Shown piece by piece: positions 1-7,820 of a stretch of 64,000 bases of DNA. A model generated the notes under the pieces. It searched no databases and was not told the origin of the DNA. It saw only the letters and a list, made by a program, of their open reading frames with translations. Origin of the DNA: an uncultured Acidobacteriota bacterium. Its GTDB lineage: Bacteria; Acidobacteriota; Terriglobia; Bryobacterales; Bryobacteraceae. Location: contig CADEFM010000001.1 of assembly GCA_902826605.1 (NCBI GenBank), positions 1 to 64,000 of the forward strand. Direction: 5' to 3'. A program made the position numbers and the translations under genes. Each line of letters begins with the position of its first letter. The stretch's first letter is position 1.

Positions 1-108
1 TGGGCGTCCTGCTGTTGCTTTTGTTGCTGCTGGCGCTGGACGTCCTGCTGTTGCTTTTGTTGCTGCTGACGCTGGGCGTCTTGCTGCTGCTTTTGTTGCT
101 CCTGGCGT
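1..108. repeat. 36-bp tandem repeat, three copies in window
   Basis: Three consecutive 36-bp units (1-36, 37-72, 73-108) differ at only a few bases. They encode a 12-residue Gln-rich unit (pattern QRQQQQKQQQDA/V) on the minus strand at the tail of the DUF6600 protein. A degenerate fourth unit seems to follow at 109-144. The array reaches the window edge, so the true copy number is unknown. A coding repeat like this can change length by slippage. Confidence 0.9.
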
Positions 109-1799
109 TGGACGCCGCGTTGTTGTTGGGCTTCTCGCTCCTGTTTTTGCAGTTGCTGCCGCTCAGCATCCCCTTGTTGCTGCGGACGTTCCGCACCGCG
201 CGTCTGCTGTGGAGCACTTTGTGGGCCGCCGCCCACTGTGGGTTGAACACGCTTTATACGGCCCATGTCCACGACGCGAACAGGCGCGCTGGGGGCCGGC
301 GAGCTCTCACGTAACTGCCGGACTTCGGTGGATGGCAGCGGCCGCCCCGGGTTTCTAGCGAGTGCCGCCTGCTGCCGTTCGAACGGAACAGGAGCCGGCG
401 GCGGGGCGGTTCGGGCTACTACCCGCCGGTTTTGTACGTTCGCTGGAGGCCTCGCCGCTCGGGAAGCGCTGTCCGCCCGCGCGCCGAGCACACTCGCCCG
501 CTGGGGCGCGATAGACGGCGCAGCAACCACCTGGACCGAAGCCAGTTGAGCCGGTGACACGAAGCGCGCGTATTGATTCACTCTGCGTCCGCTGGCGAAA
601 GTGTTCTGCGGAACCGCCGTCACGCCGTTCTGGACCCGCTGATTCACAAATGTGATTCCGGGATTATAGGAGTTGCGGTTGTTGTAGTAGTTGTTGATAG
701 TGGTGTTATTGATCACGGTGTTGGTGGTATTCAACCGCGTGAAATAGCCCTGGCTCACCTGGTAAGACGGGAAAAACGGCTCACGAGGACCCAAAGGGAA
801 CCATCCTACTGCCGCGGCATTCCCGACAGAAAAGCTAAGACTGAAACCAGAACCCCCTCTGCCTCCGCCGATCCAGCCCACCAATGCCGGCGCATACAAA
901 GGAGTCACGCCAAAGGGTCCGGGAATCCAGCCCCAGCGTCCGCCAAAGGAAGCCCAACGTCCATAGTGATAGGGAGCGAATCCCCACGGAGCGTCGTCCA
1001 CCCAGGTCCAGCCCCAGGGGGCGATCCACGCCCAATGGCCGTCATGATAGGGAGCCCATCCTGTGGAGACTGAGGTCGGCATCCAAACCTGGCCATACCC
1101 GGGCTGATCCCCCCAACGCCCGTATTGATCCAAGTCATCGTAGCCGGGGATTTCCCGCGAAACATATCGTGCGGACTGCGATTGATCTTCACGCCTGTCG
1201 CGCGAGGAACACCACTGGTCAAATTCGTCGTCTCCGCCCGCGGACATGAGGTCATAGTTGAGCTGTTCATCGCCCCGCACCACTACACGTTGGCGTGCGT
1301 AAAGCGGGAACGCCTGACCACCGCCGGTCACTTCGCCCTGTCCATCCCGCACGGTGATAATGGTTGCCTGTGAATCCCGATTCGCCTCGATGCGGTATAC
1401 GCCGGGGCGTTCTAGTGTGAAGGCCACGTTAGGAGTGTCGATCTCAAAAATCTGGCCCCGCGCTAAATTGCGCAGTCGTACCGTGAGCGTACCCTCCGAT
1501 AGACGGATCTGAACCACTTGATCGTCGAGATTGAGAAACTGAAAATCCGAGTAGGCGCTTAGCCGCAAAGCCGTTGATCCGATATGAAATTCGGCTCGCC
1601 CGCGGTCACCCACCCAGATGTTGTCGCCGGTGGTAAGAGGCCGGTTCACATCGGCATCCATCCATTCATTTAAACCGGTCGGCTGGAATGATACGGGCCC
1701 TTCACGGTAGTTCAAACGGCCCACCCGGCTAGGGGGATCCTGTGCAGCAAGGAACATCGCCGTCGTTGCTAATAACACGCCAATCCTTAAGTGCCGCAT
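1..1799 (-). CDS. DUF6600/FecR-like secreted protein, C-terminus cut by window edge
   Basis: Open from an ATG at 1799 to the left edge with no stop (at least 599 residues), so the C-terminus is missing. It begins with a signal peptide (about residues 1-20, MRHLRIGVLLATTAMFLAAQ). A FecR-like beta region follows, with phrases such as VGDRGRAEFHIG and VVQIRLSEGTLTVRLRN. Next is a tryptophan-rich part of repeated WAPYHDGHWAW / FAPYHYGRWAS units typical of DUF6600 proteins. Then comes a low-complexity Asn/Tyr region, and finally a Gln/Lys-rich tail built of 12-residue repeats. DUF6600 proteins are common in Acidobacteriota; their biochemical role is unknown, and a cell-envelope or surface role is inferred. 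It is divergent from the CDF transporter across a 174-bp gap in which I see no clear promoter. Confidence 0.8.
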   Translation of the reverse strand, partial: MRHLRIGVLLATTAMFLAAQDPPSRVGRLNYREGPVSFQPTGLNEWMDADVNRPLTTGDNIWVGDRGRAEFHIGSTALRLSAYSDFQFLNLDDQVVQIRLSEGTLTVRLRNLARGQIFEIDTPNVAFTLERPGVYRIEANRDSQATIITVRDGQGEVTGGGQAFPLYARQRVVVRGDEQLNYDLMSAGGDDEFDQWCSSRDRREDQSQSARYVSREIPGYDDLDQYGRWGDQPGYGQVWMPTSVSTGWAPYHDGHWAWIAPWGWTWVDDAPWGFAPYHYGRWASFGGRWGWIPGPFGVTPLYAPALVGWIGGGRGGSGFSLSFSVGNAAAVGWFPLGPREPFFPSYQVSQGYFTRLNTTNTVINNTTINNYYNNRNSYNPGITFVNQRVQNGVTAVPQNTFASGRRVNQYARFVSPAQLASVQVVAAPSIAPQRASVLGARADSASRAARPPANVQNRRVVARTAPPPAPVPFERQQAALARNPGRPLPSTEVRQLRESSPAPSAPVRVVDMGRIKRVQPTVGGGPQSAPQQTRGAERPQQQGDAERQQLQKQEREAQQQRGVQRQEQQKQQQDAQRQQQQKQQQDVQRQQQQKQQQDA

Positions 1800-1973
1800 A
1801 GGTTTATCCTTCCGGAGAACGCCCAAAAACTTCGCATTCCGACTTCTTTATAAGCACGAGCAGTGCCAATCATTTAAGAGGGATACTTGAACCGCTTGCG
1901 GGGCGCGAAAAGCACATGGGAGCGGCCTAACAGTTGTTCGATCCTGTACCATGAAATTGGATAGGCGATTCGC

Positions 1974-2939
1974 ATGGCCACAAGCCACCAGCATTCGGAT
2001 CATCATCATCCTTCGCATAGCGCCGGGCGGGCGCTGTTCATTGCGCTAGCGCTGAACTCGGCGTTCGTTGTAGTGGAGGCCATAGCGGGGTGGCGCGCGG
2101 ACAGCCTGGCACTGCTTTCCGACGCGGGCCACAACCTAACCGATGTATTCGCGCTGATGCTGGCGGCTGTCGGGGTGTATCTGCAGCGGCGCCCGGGCGA
2201 TCACACACGGACCTATGGTTATCAGCGCGCCGGCGTGCTGGCGGCCTTCGTGAATGCGCTCACGCTGGTGATTCTCGCGGGGTTCATATTCTACGAAAGT
2301 TACCAGCACCTGCTCAATCCACACCCGGTTGCCGAGAGCGTAATGATCGTTGTGGCAGCCGTGGGAGTGGTGGTGAATCTGTCTATTGCATGGGCTCTCG
2401 GTGGGCATCATCACCAGCATGATCTGAGCATGCGCGCCGCGTGGCTGCACATGGCTGGTGACGCGGCGGCATCGGCCGCGATCATCGTTGGCGCTATCGT
2501 AATGCGGTACACGGGGTGGCACGCCATCGATCCGTTACTTTCCATCGTGATCGGCATCGCCATCGTTTGGGCGGCCTGGGGCGTGATTCGCGATTCACTG
2601 AATATCCTGCTGGAAGGGCTGCCAAAGGGTGTGAAACTGGCAGAAGTCGCGGACACGCTGGCACGGATTCCCGGAGTAGTGGATGTGCACGATCTGCATG
2701 TGTGGAGCCTGGGATCGCAAACTCACGCGCTGAGCTGCCATGTGCTCATCGAAGATATGGCAACCTCAGTGAGCGAGTCGATTTTACGGGACATCAATGA
2801 AGCGTTGTGCGACCGCTTCGGAATTCGTCACTCGACCGTGCAGTTCGAGCACGTACGCTGCGTGCTGGCGGAATCCCATTGCACCGCCCACGGACACGCT
2901 TCGCATGCCGTGACCGAGCAGCATGTGCATCGGGCGTAG
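1974..2939 (+). CDS. Cation diffusion facilitator family transporter (CzcD/ZitB type)
   Basis: An inner-membrane H+/divalent-metal antiporter exporting Zn2+, Cd2+ or Co2+. At 321 aa it has the usual family length. The N-terminus is histidine-rich (HQHSDHHHPSHS, residues 5-16), typical of the zinc-CDF group. Metal-site motifs are visible in TM2 (SDAGHNLTD) and TM5 (HMAGDAAAS), giving the HxxxD pairs. A second short His cluster (GGHHHQHD) lies in the loop between TM4 and TM5. The C-terminal cytoplasmic domain carries VHDLHVWSLGS, the usual dimerisation/metal-sensing fold, and the tail is again His-rich. It stands alone, divergent from the DUF6600 gene and followed by a possible terminator. Substrate is inferred as zinc; cadmium or cobalt cannot be excluded. 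Confidence 0.93.
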   Translation: MATSHQHSDHHHPSHSAGRALFIALALNSAFVVVEAIAGWRADSLALLSDAGHNLTDVFALMLAAVGVYLQRRPGDHTRTYGYQRAGVLAAFVNALTLVILAGFIFYESYQHLLNPHPVAESVMIVVAAVGVVVNLSIAWALGGHHHQHDLSMRAAWLHMAGDAAASAAIIVGAIVMRYTGWHAIDPLLSIVIGIAIVWAAWGVIRDSLNILLEGLPKGVKLAEVADTLARIPGVVDVHDLHVWSLGSQTHALSCHVLIEDMATSVSESILRDINEALCDRFGIRHSTVQFEHVRCVLAESHCTAHGHASHAVTEQHVHRA

Positions 2940-2945
2940 GCCCTG

Positions 2946-2972
2946 TGCCTATCGGAGTGGCATTCTTTTTTT
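2946..2972 (+). terminator. Possible weak rho-independent terminator
   Basis: A short TGCC/GGCA stem with a 9-nt loop is followed after three bases by seven T residues (2966-2972), just after the CDF stop codon. The stem is short, so this is a weak call. Confidence 0.35.
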
Positions 2973-3026
2973 CGCTGGGCATCTGCCGCGCGCTGGCCGG
3001 GGCACATTACACTAGAGACAGAGCCG

Positions 3027-4028
3027 ATGGAACATCCAGAGCGGGTGGGGAAATACGAGATCGAAGAATATCTCGGCGGCGGAATGTCGCGCGTGTACCG
3101 GGCTACCGATCACGTTTTGCGCCGCACAGTCGCTCTCAAGCTTTTGACTGAAAAGGGTGTGAGCGACGGGGAAGCCAAGGTCCGCTTTCTGCGGGAGGCG
3201 CGTACGGCGTGCAGCATTGTCCATGAAAACATCGTGGGCGTGCACGATTACGGGGAACAAGACGGCCTGCCGTATATCGTGATGGAGTATATCGCGGGTG
3301 ACCGGCTTTCGGATCTCATCCGCGGCGAACGCACGCGTGACCTGGCTTGGAAACTGCGTATTCTCACGCAGCTGGCACGTGCTCTGGATCACATTCATTC
3401 CAAGAAGATTTCGCACCGCGATGTGAAGCCCGGCAACGTTCATGTCACAGCGGAAGGGCAAGTCAAATTGATGGATTTCGGCATCGCCAAAGCGGAAGGC
3501 ATGACCTTGACGCGCGCCGGATTCACGCTAGGGACCCCGTATTATATGGCCCCCGAGCAGGTATTGGGCGAAGACGTGAACACCCCGGCCGATGTGTATT
3601 CCTTCGGTGTGCTCATGTTCGAGCTGTTCACGGGGGAGCGGCTGATTCGCGGTAAACAGCACGTGGAAGTGTTCGAGGAAATACTGAAGTCGCCGGTGCC
3701 GCGCCAGCCTCTGCAAGAGGCCAAGGCACCGGATGCGGTAATCCGTTTGGTGACGAAGTGCCTGAACAAACGGCCGGCTGAGCGCCCGAAAGAGTTGGCG
3801 ACCGAGTGCGAAGTGATCGCCCGTGAATTCAACATTTCCTTGATGGAGCCACCCAAACCGACGGTCTCCGCATCCGTGAAGCGCGAACCGGTGCCGCTCC
3901 CCGGCGTTCTTGGCATACTTCCTGCTCCATTGCAGACACAAACAGGGCTGGCCGTAGTGGGTGCGGTCTCCGTATTTGTGGCGGGTGCGCTCCTGGCCCT
4001 GGTGCTGCGGCTGACGGGAGTGTTGTAA
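3027..4028 (+). CDS. Membrane-anchored Ser/Thr protein kinase (PknB-like)
   Basis: A Hanks-type kinase of 333 aa. The glycine-rich loop is at 17-23 (GGGMSRV), the ATP-anchoring lysine at 38 (VALKLL), the catalytic loop HRDVKPGN at 130-137, the metal-binding DFG at 150-152 and APEQ at 175-178. All key residues are present, so it should be active. After the kinase domain (about 10-275) a short linker leads to one hydrophobic segment near 310-331, which anchors the cytoplasmic kinase to the membrane by its C-terminus. There is no PASTA or other sensor domain outside. Only three bases separate its stop from the next gene, a SUMF1-fold membrane protein, so the two are probably co-translated partners. 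ATG start chosen because it immediately precedes the conserved N-terminal kinase region. Confidence 0.92.
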   Translation: MEHPERVGKYEIEEYLGGGMSRVYRATDHVLRRTVALKLLTEKGVSDGEAKVRFLREARTACSIVHENIVGVHDYGEQDGLPYIVMEYIAGDRLSDLIRGERTRDLAWKLRILTQLARALDHIHSKKISHRDVKPGNVHVTAEGQVKLMDFGIAKAEGMTLTRAGFTLGTPYYMAPEQVLGEDVNTPADVYSFGVLMFELFTGERLIRGKQHVEVFEEILKSPVPRQPLQEAKAPDAVIRLVTKCLNKRPAERPKELATECEVIAREFNISLMEPPKPTVSASVKREPVPLPGVLGILPAPLQTQTGLAVVGAVSVFVAGALLALVLRLTGVL

Positions 4029-4031
4029 AGC

Positions 4032-4793
4032 GTGTCCGGCACAGGCTCGCTGGTGCGGACTCGTTCCGGCAAGGTCGTCACCATAGTATTCACAGGAGTG
4101 ATGGCCGCGATCGTCATCTACCTGGGGTTCTTTTTGTGGCGAAACCGCACGCCTATGATTCCCGGGATGGTGTATTTTCCCGCAGGGCGCCTTTTGGCGG
4201 GTCCCGACAAGCAACCGGCCACGCTCGAAGCGTTCTATCTGGACCAGACCGAAGTCTCGAACGCGCAGTTCGCGGAATTCTGCCGCGCGACCGTATCATG
4301 TCCTCCGCCTGCGGCGGACCCGAACCTGCCGGTAGTGAATGTCACCATGGCGCAAGCGCGCGAGTATGCGAAATGGCGCGGGAAACGGCTTCCCACTCAG
4401 CTTGAATGGGAGCGTGCGGTGCGCAGTTCCGATGGGGTGCGGTACCCGTGGGGAGACGCCGAAGACCCAGTACTGGCCAACGTGCGGGACAATCCCACGC
4501 TAGTGGAACACAAGGTGATGCCTGTGCAGTCTTACCGGCCGCTGCCAGCGTATCAATTGATCGGCAACGTGTGGGAGATGGTGGAAGGTCCCGCCAAACC
4601 CGACGATTTTACTCTTGAGTTCTTCGGGCATTTTCTAACACCCGCGCCGGCGGCAAGTGAGCCGTGGATACAAATTCGCGGTGGATCCTACAACACCACG
4701 CTCGACCAAGGGGCGGCGTTTCGCTTCAAAGTGATTCCCGAACGTTACGGATCGCCTGAAATCGGATTCCGTTGCGCGCGCAACCGCGAGTGA
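4032..4793 (+). CDS. SUMF1/formylglycine-generating-enzyme-fold membrane protein
   Basis: 253 aa from a GTG start three bases after the kinase stop. One membrane segment lies near residues 14-36 and the rest should be outside the membrane. The C-terminal domain shows the SUMF1 signature: FYLDQTEVSNAQFAEFC, GKRLPTQLEWERAVR, YPWGDAEDP, GNVWEMVEG, IRGGSYNTT and EIGFRCAR. In true formylglycine-generating enzymes the stretch after GGS(Y/F) carries the copper-binding catalytic cysteines. Here it reads GGSYNTTLDQGAAFRF, without cysteine, so oxidase activity is unlikely. In bacteria this fold often accompanies Ser/Thr kinases as a sensing or binding module. I infer an extracytoplasmic sensor or partner for the kinase. 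No sulfatase gene is nearby. Confidence 0.85.
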   Translation: MSGTGSLVRTRSGKVVTIVFTGVMAAIVIYLGFFLWRNRTPMIPGMVYFPAGRLLAGPDKQPATLEAFYLDQTEVSNAQFAEFCRATVSCPPPAADPNLPVVNVTMAQAREYAKWRGKRLPTQLEWERAVRSSDGVRYPWGDAEDPVLANVRDNPTLVEHKVMPVQSYRPLPAYQLIGNVWEMVEGPAKPDDFTLEFFGHFLTPAPAASEPWIQIRGGSYNTTLDQGAAFRFKVIPERYGSPEIGFRCARNRE

Positions 4794-4801
4794 AGGCAGG
4801 C

Positions 4802-5278
4802 CTACTGGCCCCGATTTTTTTCGAGAATGCCGCGACAGTTCTTGGAGCCGCAGGAGCATGGTGTGCGGTCGCCATTCTTGACGAAGTTGTAATCGATGGT
4901 CAGCTCTTCGCCGGGCTTGATGGGCCGCAGGCTCATATACAGAATGTGGCCTTTCATCACGCGGCTGATCAGGTTGGGATCGCAACTGTGGTTGATGATT
5001 TCCGCGCCGCTGCCGCCCACGGCACCGTCAAGCGTCCAGTAATCGTCGACCGAAAATAGATAGGTCATGTGCTTATCGCCGCGAACTTTTGCATCACGGC
5101 GATTCAGGCGCTCGCCGGTGTATTCGATGACTTTGCGGTTGGCTGGAATGCGCTGCTTGGCGTACACGCCGAAGCGGTGGATCTTCGAAGGGCGGATTTC
5201 CAGGTGATAGCAAACGAAGCGGGGATTGATCTGCGGTTTCTCGACGGGACGAATCGGCATTAGCTGTGAAAACAGCAT
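4802..5278 (-). CDS. SET-domain protein lysine methyltransferase-like
   Basis: 158 aa, essentially one SET domain plus post-SET motif. Visible signatures are SKIHRFGVYAKQRIPANRKV (SET-N), VIEYTGERL, the S-adenosylmethionine-binding NHSCDPN, the GEELTIDYNF segment with its conserved tyrosine, and a post-SET cysteine cluster CSCGSKNCRG that in eukaryotic enzymes binds zinc with an NHSC cysteine. All catalytic features look intact, so protein-lysine methylation is likely; the substrate is unknown. SET genes in bacteria are scattered and usually explained by transfer, although this one has local base composition. The ATG at 5260 is an alternative start. It converges with the SUMF1-like gene and diverges from the serine hydrolase. 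Confidence 0.87.
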   Translation of the reverse strand: MLFSQLMPIRPVEKPQINPRFVCYHLEIRPSKIHRFGVYAKQRIPANRKVIEYTGERLNRRDAKVRGDKHMTYLFSVDDYWTLDGAVGGSGAEIINHSCDPNLISRVMKGHILYMSLRPIKPGEELTIDYNFVKNGDRTPCSCGSKNCRGILEKNRGQ

Positions 5279-5295
5279 TGTAGCGAAATGGCCGA

Positions 5296-5324
5296 CTCAA
5301 GCGAAAGATGTTGTCCGCTATAAT
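5296..5324 (+). promoter_or_regulatory. Candidate promoter with -10 TATAAT eight bases before the ATG
   Basis: A perfect TATAAT lies at 5319-5324, with a weak -35 match (CTCAAG, 5296-5301) 17 bases upstream. The ATG of the serine hydrolase is at 5333, so the expected start of transcription falls almost on the start codon and there is no room for a ribosome-binding site. Confidence 0.5.
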
Positions 5325-5332
5325 AATCGCGG

Positions 5333-6313
5333 ATGAGGACTTGGACCCAATTCGCGAGCGCATTCGCCGCAGCTGCGATGGGATTGCATGGCGCGGAGGC
5401 AGCGCGTTTTGACGCCGCTCTTCAGGCGGCTGAGCGCATGCCGCGCCTGCACAGTCTGCTGGTCAGCCAGCATGGCAACGTGATCCTGGAGCGCTATTTT
5501 CATGGCACGCGCGCTACCAGCTATCAGAACGTGAAATCCGCATCGAAGAGCGTGATTTCCGCCCTGGTTGGCGTGGCGATCGAGAAGGGACTCATCGCGG
5601 GCGCGCATGAACCGATTGCATCATTTTTCCCCGACCTCAATGGATCCAAGCGCAAGATCACAATTGAAGATCTGCTGACCATGCGTTCCGGACTGGAATC
5701 CACCAGCCGCTGGAATTATGGGGCGTGGGTGGGGAGTCCAGATTGGGTGAAGTTTACGCTTACCCGGCGAATGCTTTCGGACCCCGGTGAGCAGATGGAT
5801 TACAGCACCGGAAACACGCATTTGCTTTCGGCGATTCTTACCAAGGCCAGTCACAAAGACACATGGGCTTTCGCGCAGGATGCACTCGCTAAGCCGCTCG
5901 GATTCTCGCTGCCGCAATGGCCTCGCGATCCACAGGGCATTTACTTCGGCGGGAACGATATGCTGCTGACGCCGCGCCAGATGCTGGCGTTCGGGGAAAT
6001 GTATCTCCATCGCGGCGTCGCCCGCAGCAAGCAGGTAGTGCCGGCGGCTTGGGTGGATACGTCCTTCGTGCCGCGCGCGCAATCGCGAATCAGCGGACGC
6101 TACTACGGCTACGGATGGTGGATGGACGAGCTCGCCGGGCAAAAAACCTATTATGCATGGGGCTTCGGCGGGCAGTATATTTTCGTTGTTCCGGCTCTGG
6201 ATCTGGTGGTGGTGTCCACATCGTCCGTTACGCTGGGCGACGACCGCCGGGAGCATCGCAATGCCGTGCATGACTTGGTCGAGCGTGACGTAATTGGCGT
6301 GCTCGCCGACTAA
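5333..6313 (+). CDS. Secreted serine hydrolase, beta-lactamase class C / penicillin-binding family
   Basis: 326 aa with an N-terminal signal peptide (about residues 1-23, ending GLHGAEA). The nucleophile motif SxxK is at 69-72 (SASK), and the second motif is probably YST in QMDYSTGN, the YxN-like position of this family. Further family features are LLTMRSGLES, DMLLTPRQMLAFGEMY and YYGYGWWMD. The closing GFGGQYIFVVP is where the third motif normally sits. These enzymes hydrolyse esters, amides or D-amino-acid peptides; the motifs do not show the substrate, and resistance to beta-lactams should not be assumed. Monocistronic, with its own near-leaderless promoter. Confidence 0.9.
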   Translation: MRTWTQFASAFAAAAMGLHGAEAARFDAALQAAERMPRLHSLLVSQHGNVILERYFHGTRATSYQNVKSASKSVISALVGVAIEKGLIAGAHEPIASFFPDLNGSKRKITIEDLLTMRSGLESTSRWNYGAWVGSPDWVKFTLTRRMLSDPGEQMDYSTGNTHLLSAILTKASHKDTWAFAQDALAKPLGFSLPQWPRDPQGIYFGGNDMLLTPRQMLAFGEMYLHRGVARSKQVVPAAWVDTSFVPRAQSRISGRYYGYGWWMDELAGQKTYYAWGFGGQYIFVVPALDLVVVSTSSVTLGDDRREHRNAVHDLVERDVIGVLAD

Positions 6314-6368
6314 TCCCTATCCGAATTCAGCCCGACTAGGTAGTTGTCTATTTGATACCGATTTCAGC

Positions 6369-7820
6369 CTATCTTTGCAGCAAAGGCCGAAGCTCTCGAA
6401 TGGACTTCAAGCTTTCGAGGTTGAGTACGGTCTCAATCAGCTTGGCGGACTTCGGGGCCCCCAGGAATGGCGTGACCAGGTCGCGGGCTTTGGCGACTAC
6501 CTCTTCGCGCGGCATAGGGTTTTCAGCGGTGCCGCGCACGGCTTCCACTCGCTCGGTTTCACGCTTGCCATCAACGAAGGCGATTTCCACGATTCCTACG
6601 CGGCGCGGCTTGAGCTTGGCCAATTCTTCATCGAATACCAGGTCAACTTTGGCTCGCTGCTTTAAGACCGCGGCATCCTGCATGCGGGGCTTGTCGTGAG
6701 CGGCGGCGAAGGACACGGTCTTATCCAGCAGCATGACCGAGATCATGTGCTGCAGGCAGATGTCCGGCATCTCGCGGTTGTTCACGGTGTTGGCGTCACT
6801 GGGGGCGAGGCGCACGGTTACCTTCTGGACCTGGTCTGCCTCGAACGGGTGGCGCTTCCGGATGTTGTCGACAGCATCGAGAGGAGCCTGAATGGGCGAA
6901 CCAACGGTCCATTTCTTGATGTTGGTGCGGGAGACCTCGAAGCGTTCGCCTAGTTTATCGGTCAAAGTGCCGGCGTCATTGCGGGCTTGAAATGCGTTGA
7001 GGAAGTTGCCGGAGCCTGCCAGCACGTCATCCACGCCGGTGCCGCCCACGTGAAGAATCAGCGCTGCGCTGACGCCATTGCGGGCGGGGAAGCCGCCGAA
7101 GACCAGGGATTTTTCGATATGATCCGTGTCGCGCTGCCAGGCGGTAATGCCGGAGGCCTGCTGGGCGGCGTAATCGAGCATCCAGCGCATCTGCTGCGCG
7201 TTGAATCCGGCCGCGCAGCCAGCGGCGGCGTGCGCGCCGAAATCGCTCGCGATCATGTGCGAGCTTCGTTCCGTGGCCATCTGATATGCTAGCGCCCCTA
7301 ACGTCATGGTCACGCGAGTTCCTACGTCGTAACCCAGCGCGACAGCTCGCAACATGCGTGTGCCATCAATGCCGAAATACTCACCCGCGGCGAGTGCGGC
7401 TGGCACCACCGAGCAGCCGGGGTGGGATTGCGAAGGGGCGTGTGAATCGTCGGTTTCGTCGGAGTGTGCGAGCATGCCGTTCGCCATCGCCGCTTCTATG
7501 GGACCGCAGACGATGTTAGACGCCGCGACGGTGGCGATCTGTTCCCCGGTGTGCGCGCGGGCGAATTTATGCGCGGTCTGGCCGGGAGGCAAGTCCGACC
7601 CGGATATCATGGCGGCGAAAGTGTCCAGTAAGTGATGCTTGCTCTTTTCGAGAGCTTCCTCGGGCAGGGCGCGTCCGGCGGCTTCACTCATGTAGGCGCT
7701 TAAGCGTGTGATCACAGGGCCGGGGGCGGTAGCCGCTTGAGCGAATCGGGCAGGAAGCGCGGTGGCCGCTAGCGCAACGCCGGCAGTTCGGAGAACGTGT
7801 CTTCTGGCAATCATCGTCAT
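6369..7820 (-). CDS. MmgE/PrpD family protein, Tat-exported
   Basis: 483 aa. The N-terminus (MTMIARRHVLRTAGVALAAT) is a twin-arginine signal, so this member is exported folded, unlike the cytoplasmic 2-methylcitrate dehydratase PrpD. The body has the family pattern: helical N-terminal domain (LDTFAAMISGSDLPPG; MANGMLAHSDETDDSHAPS; HPGCSVVPAAL) and a lid domain with KKWTVGSPIQAPLDAV. MmgE/PrpD members dehydrate 2-methylcitrate or act on related hydroxy acids; the actual substrate here is unknown. Its ATG overlaps the stop of the upstream amidohydrolase by four bases (ATGA), implying translational coupling. The pair is probably a secreted catabolic unit. Confidence 0.88.
   Translation of the reverse strand: MTMIARRHVLRTAGVALAATALPARFAQAATAPGPVITRLSAYMSEAAGRALPEEALEKSKHHLLDTFAAMISGSDLPPGQTAHKFARAHTGEQIATVAASNIVCGPIEAAMANGMLAHSDETDDSHAPSQSHPGCSVVPAALAAGEYFGIDGTRMLRAVALGYDVGTRVTMTLGALAYQMATERSSHMIASDFGAHAAAGCAAGFNAQQMRWMLDYAAQQASGITAWQRDTDHIEKSLVFGGFPARNGVSAALILHVGGTGVDDVLAGSGNFLNAFQARNDAGTLTDKLGERFEVSRTNIKKWTVGSPIQAPLDAVDNIRKRHPFEADQVQKVTVRLAPSDANTVNNREMPDICLQHMISVMLLDKTVSFAAAHDKPRMQDAAVLKQRAKVDLVFDEELAKLKPRRVGIVEIAFVDGKRETERVEAVRGTAENPMPREEVVAKARDLVTPFLGAPKSAKLIETVLNLESLKSIRELRPLLQR

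Noticed and set aside
5333..6313. Beta-lactamase resistance gene
   Set aside because: Class C fold alone does not imply beta-lactam hydrolysis; most such acidobacterial proteins are esterases or peptidases.
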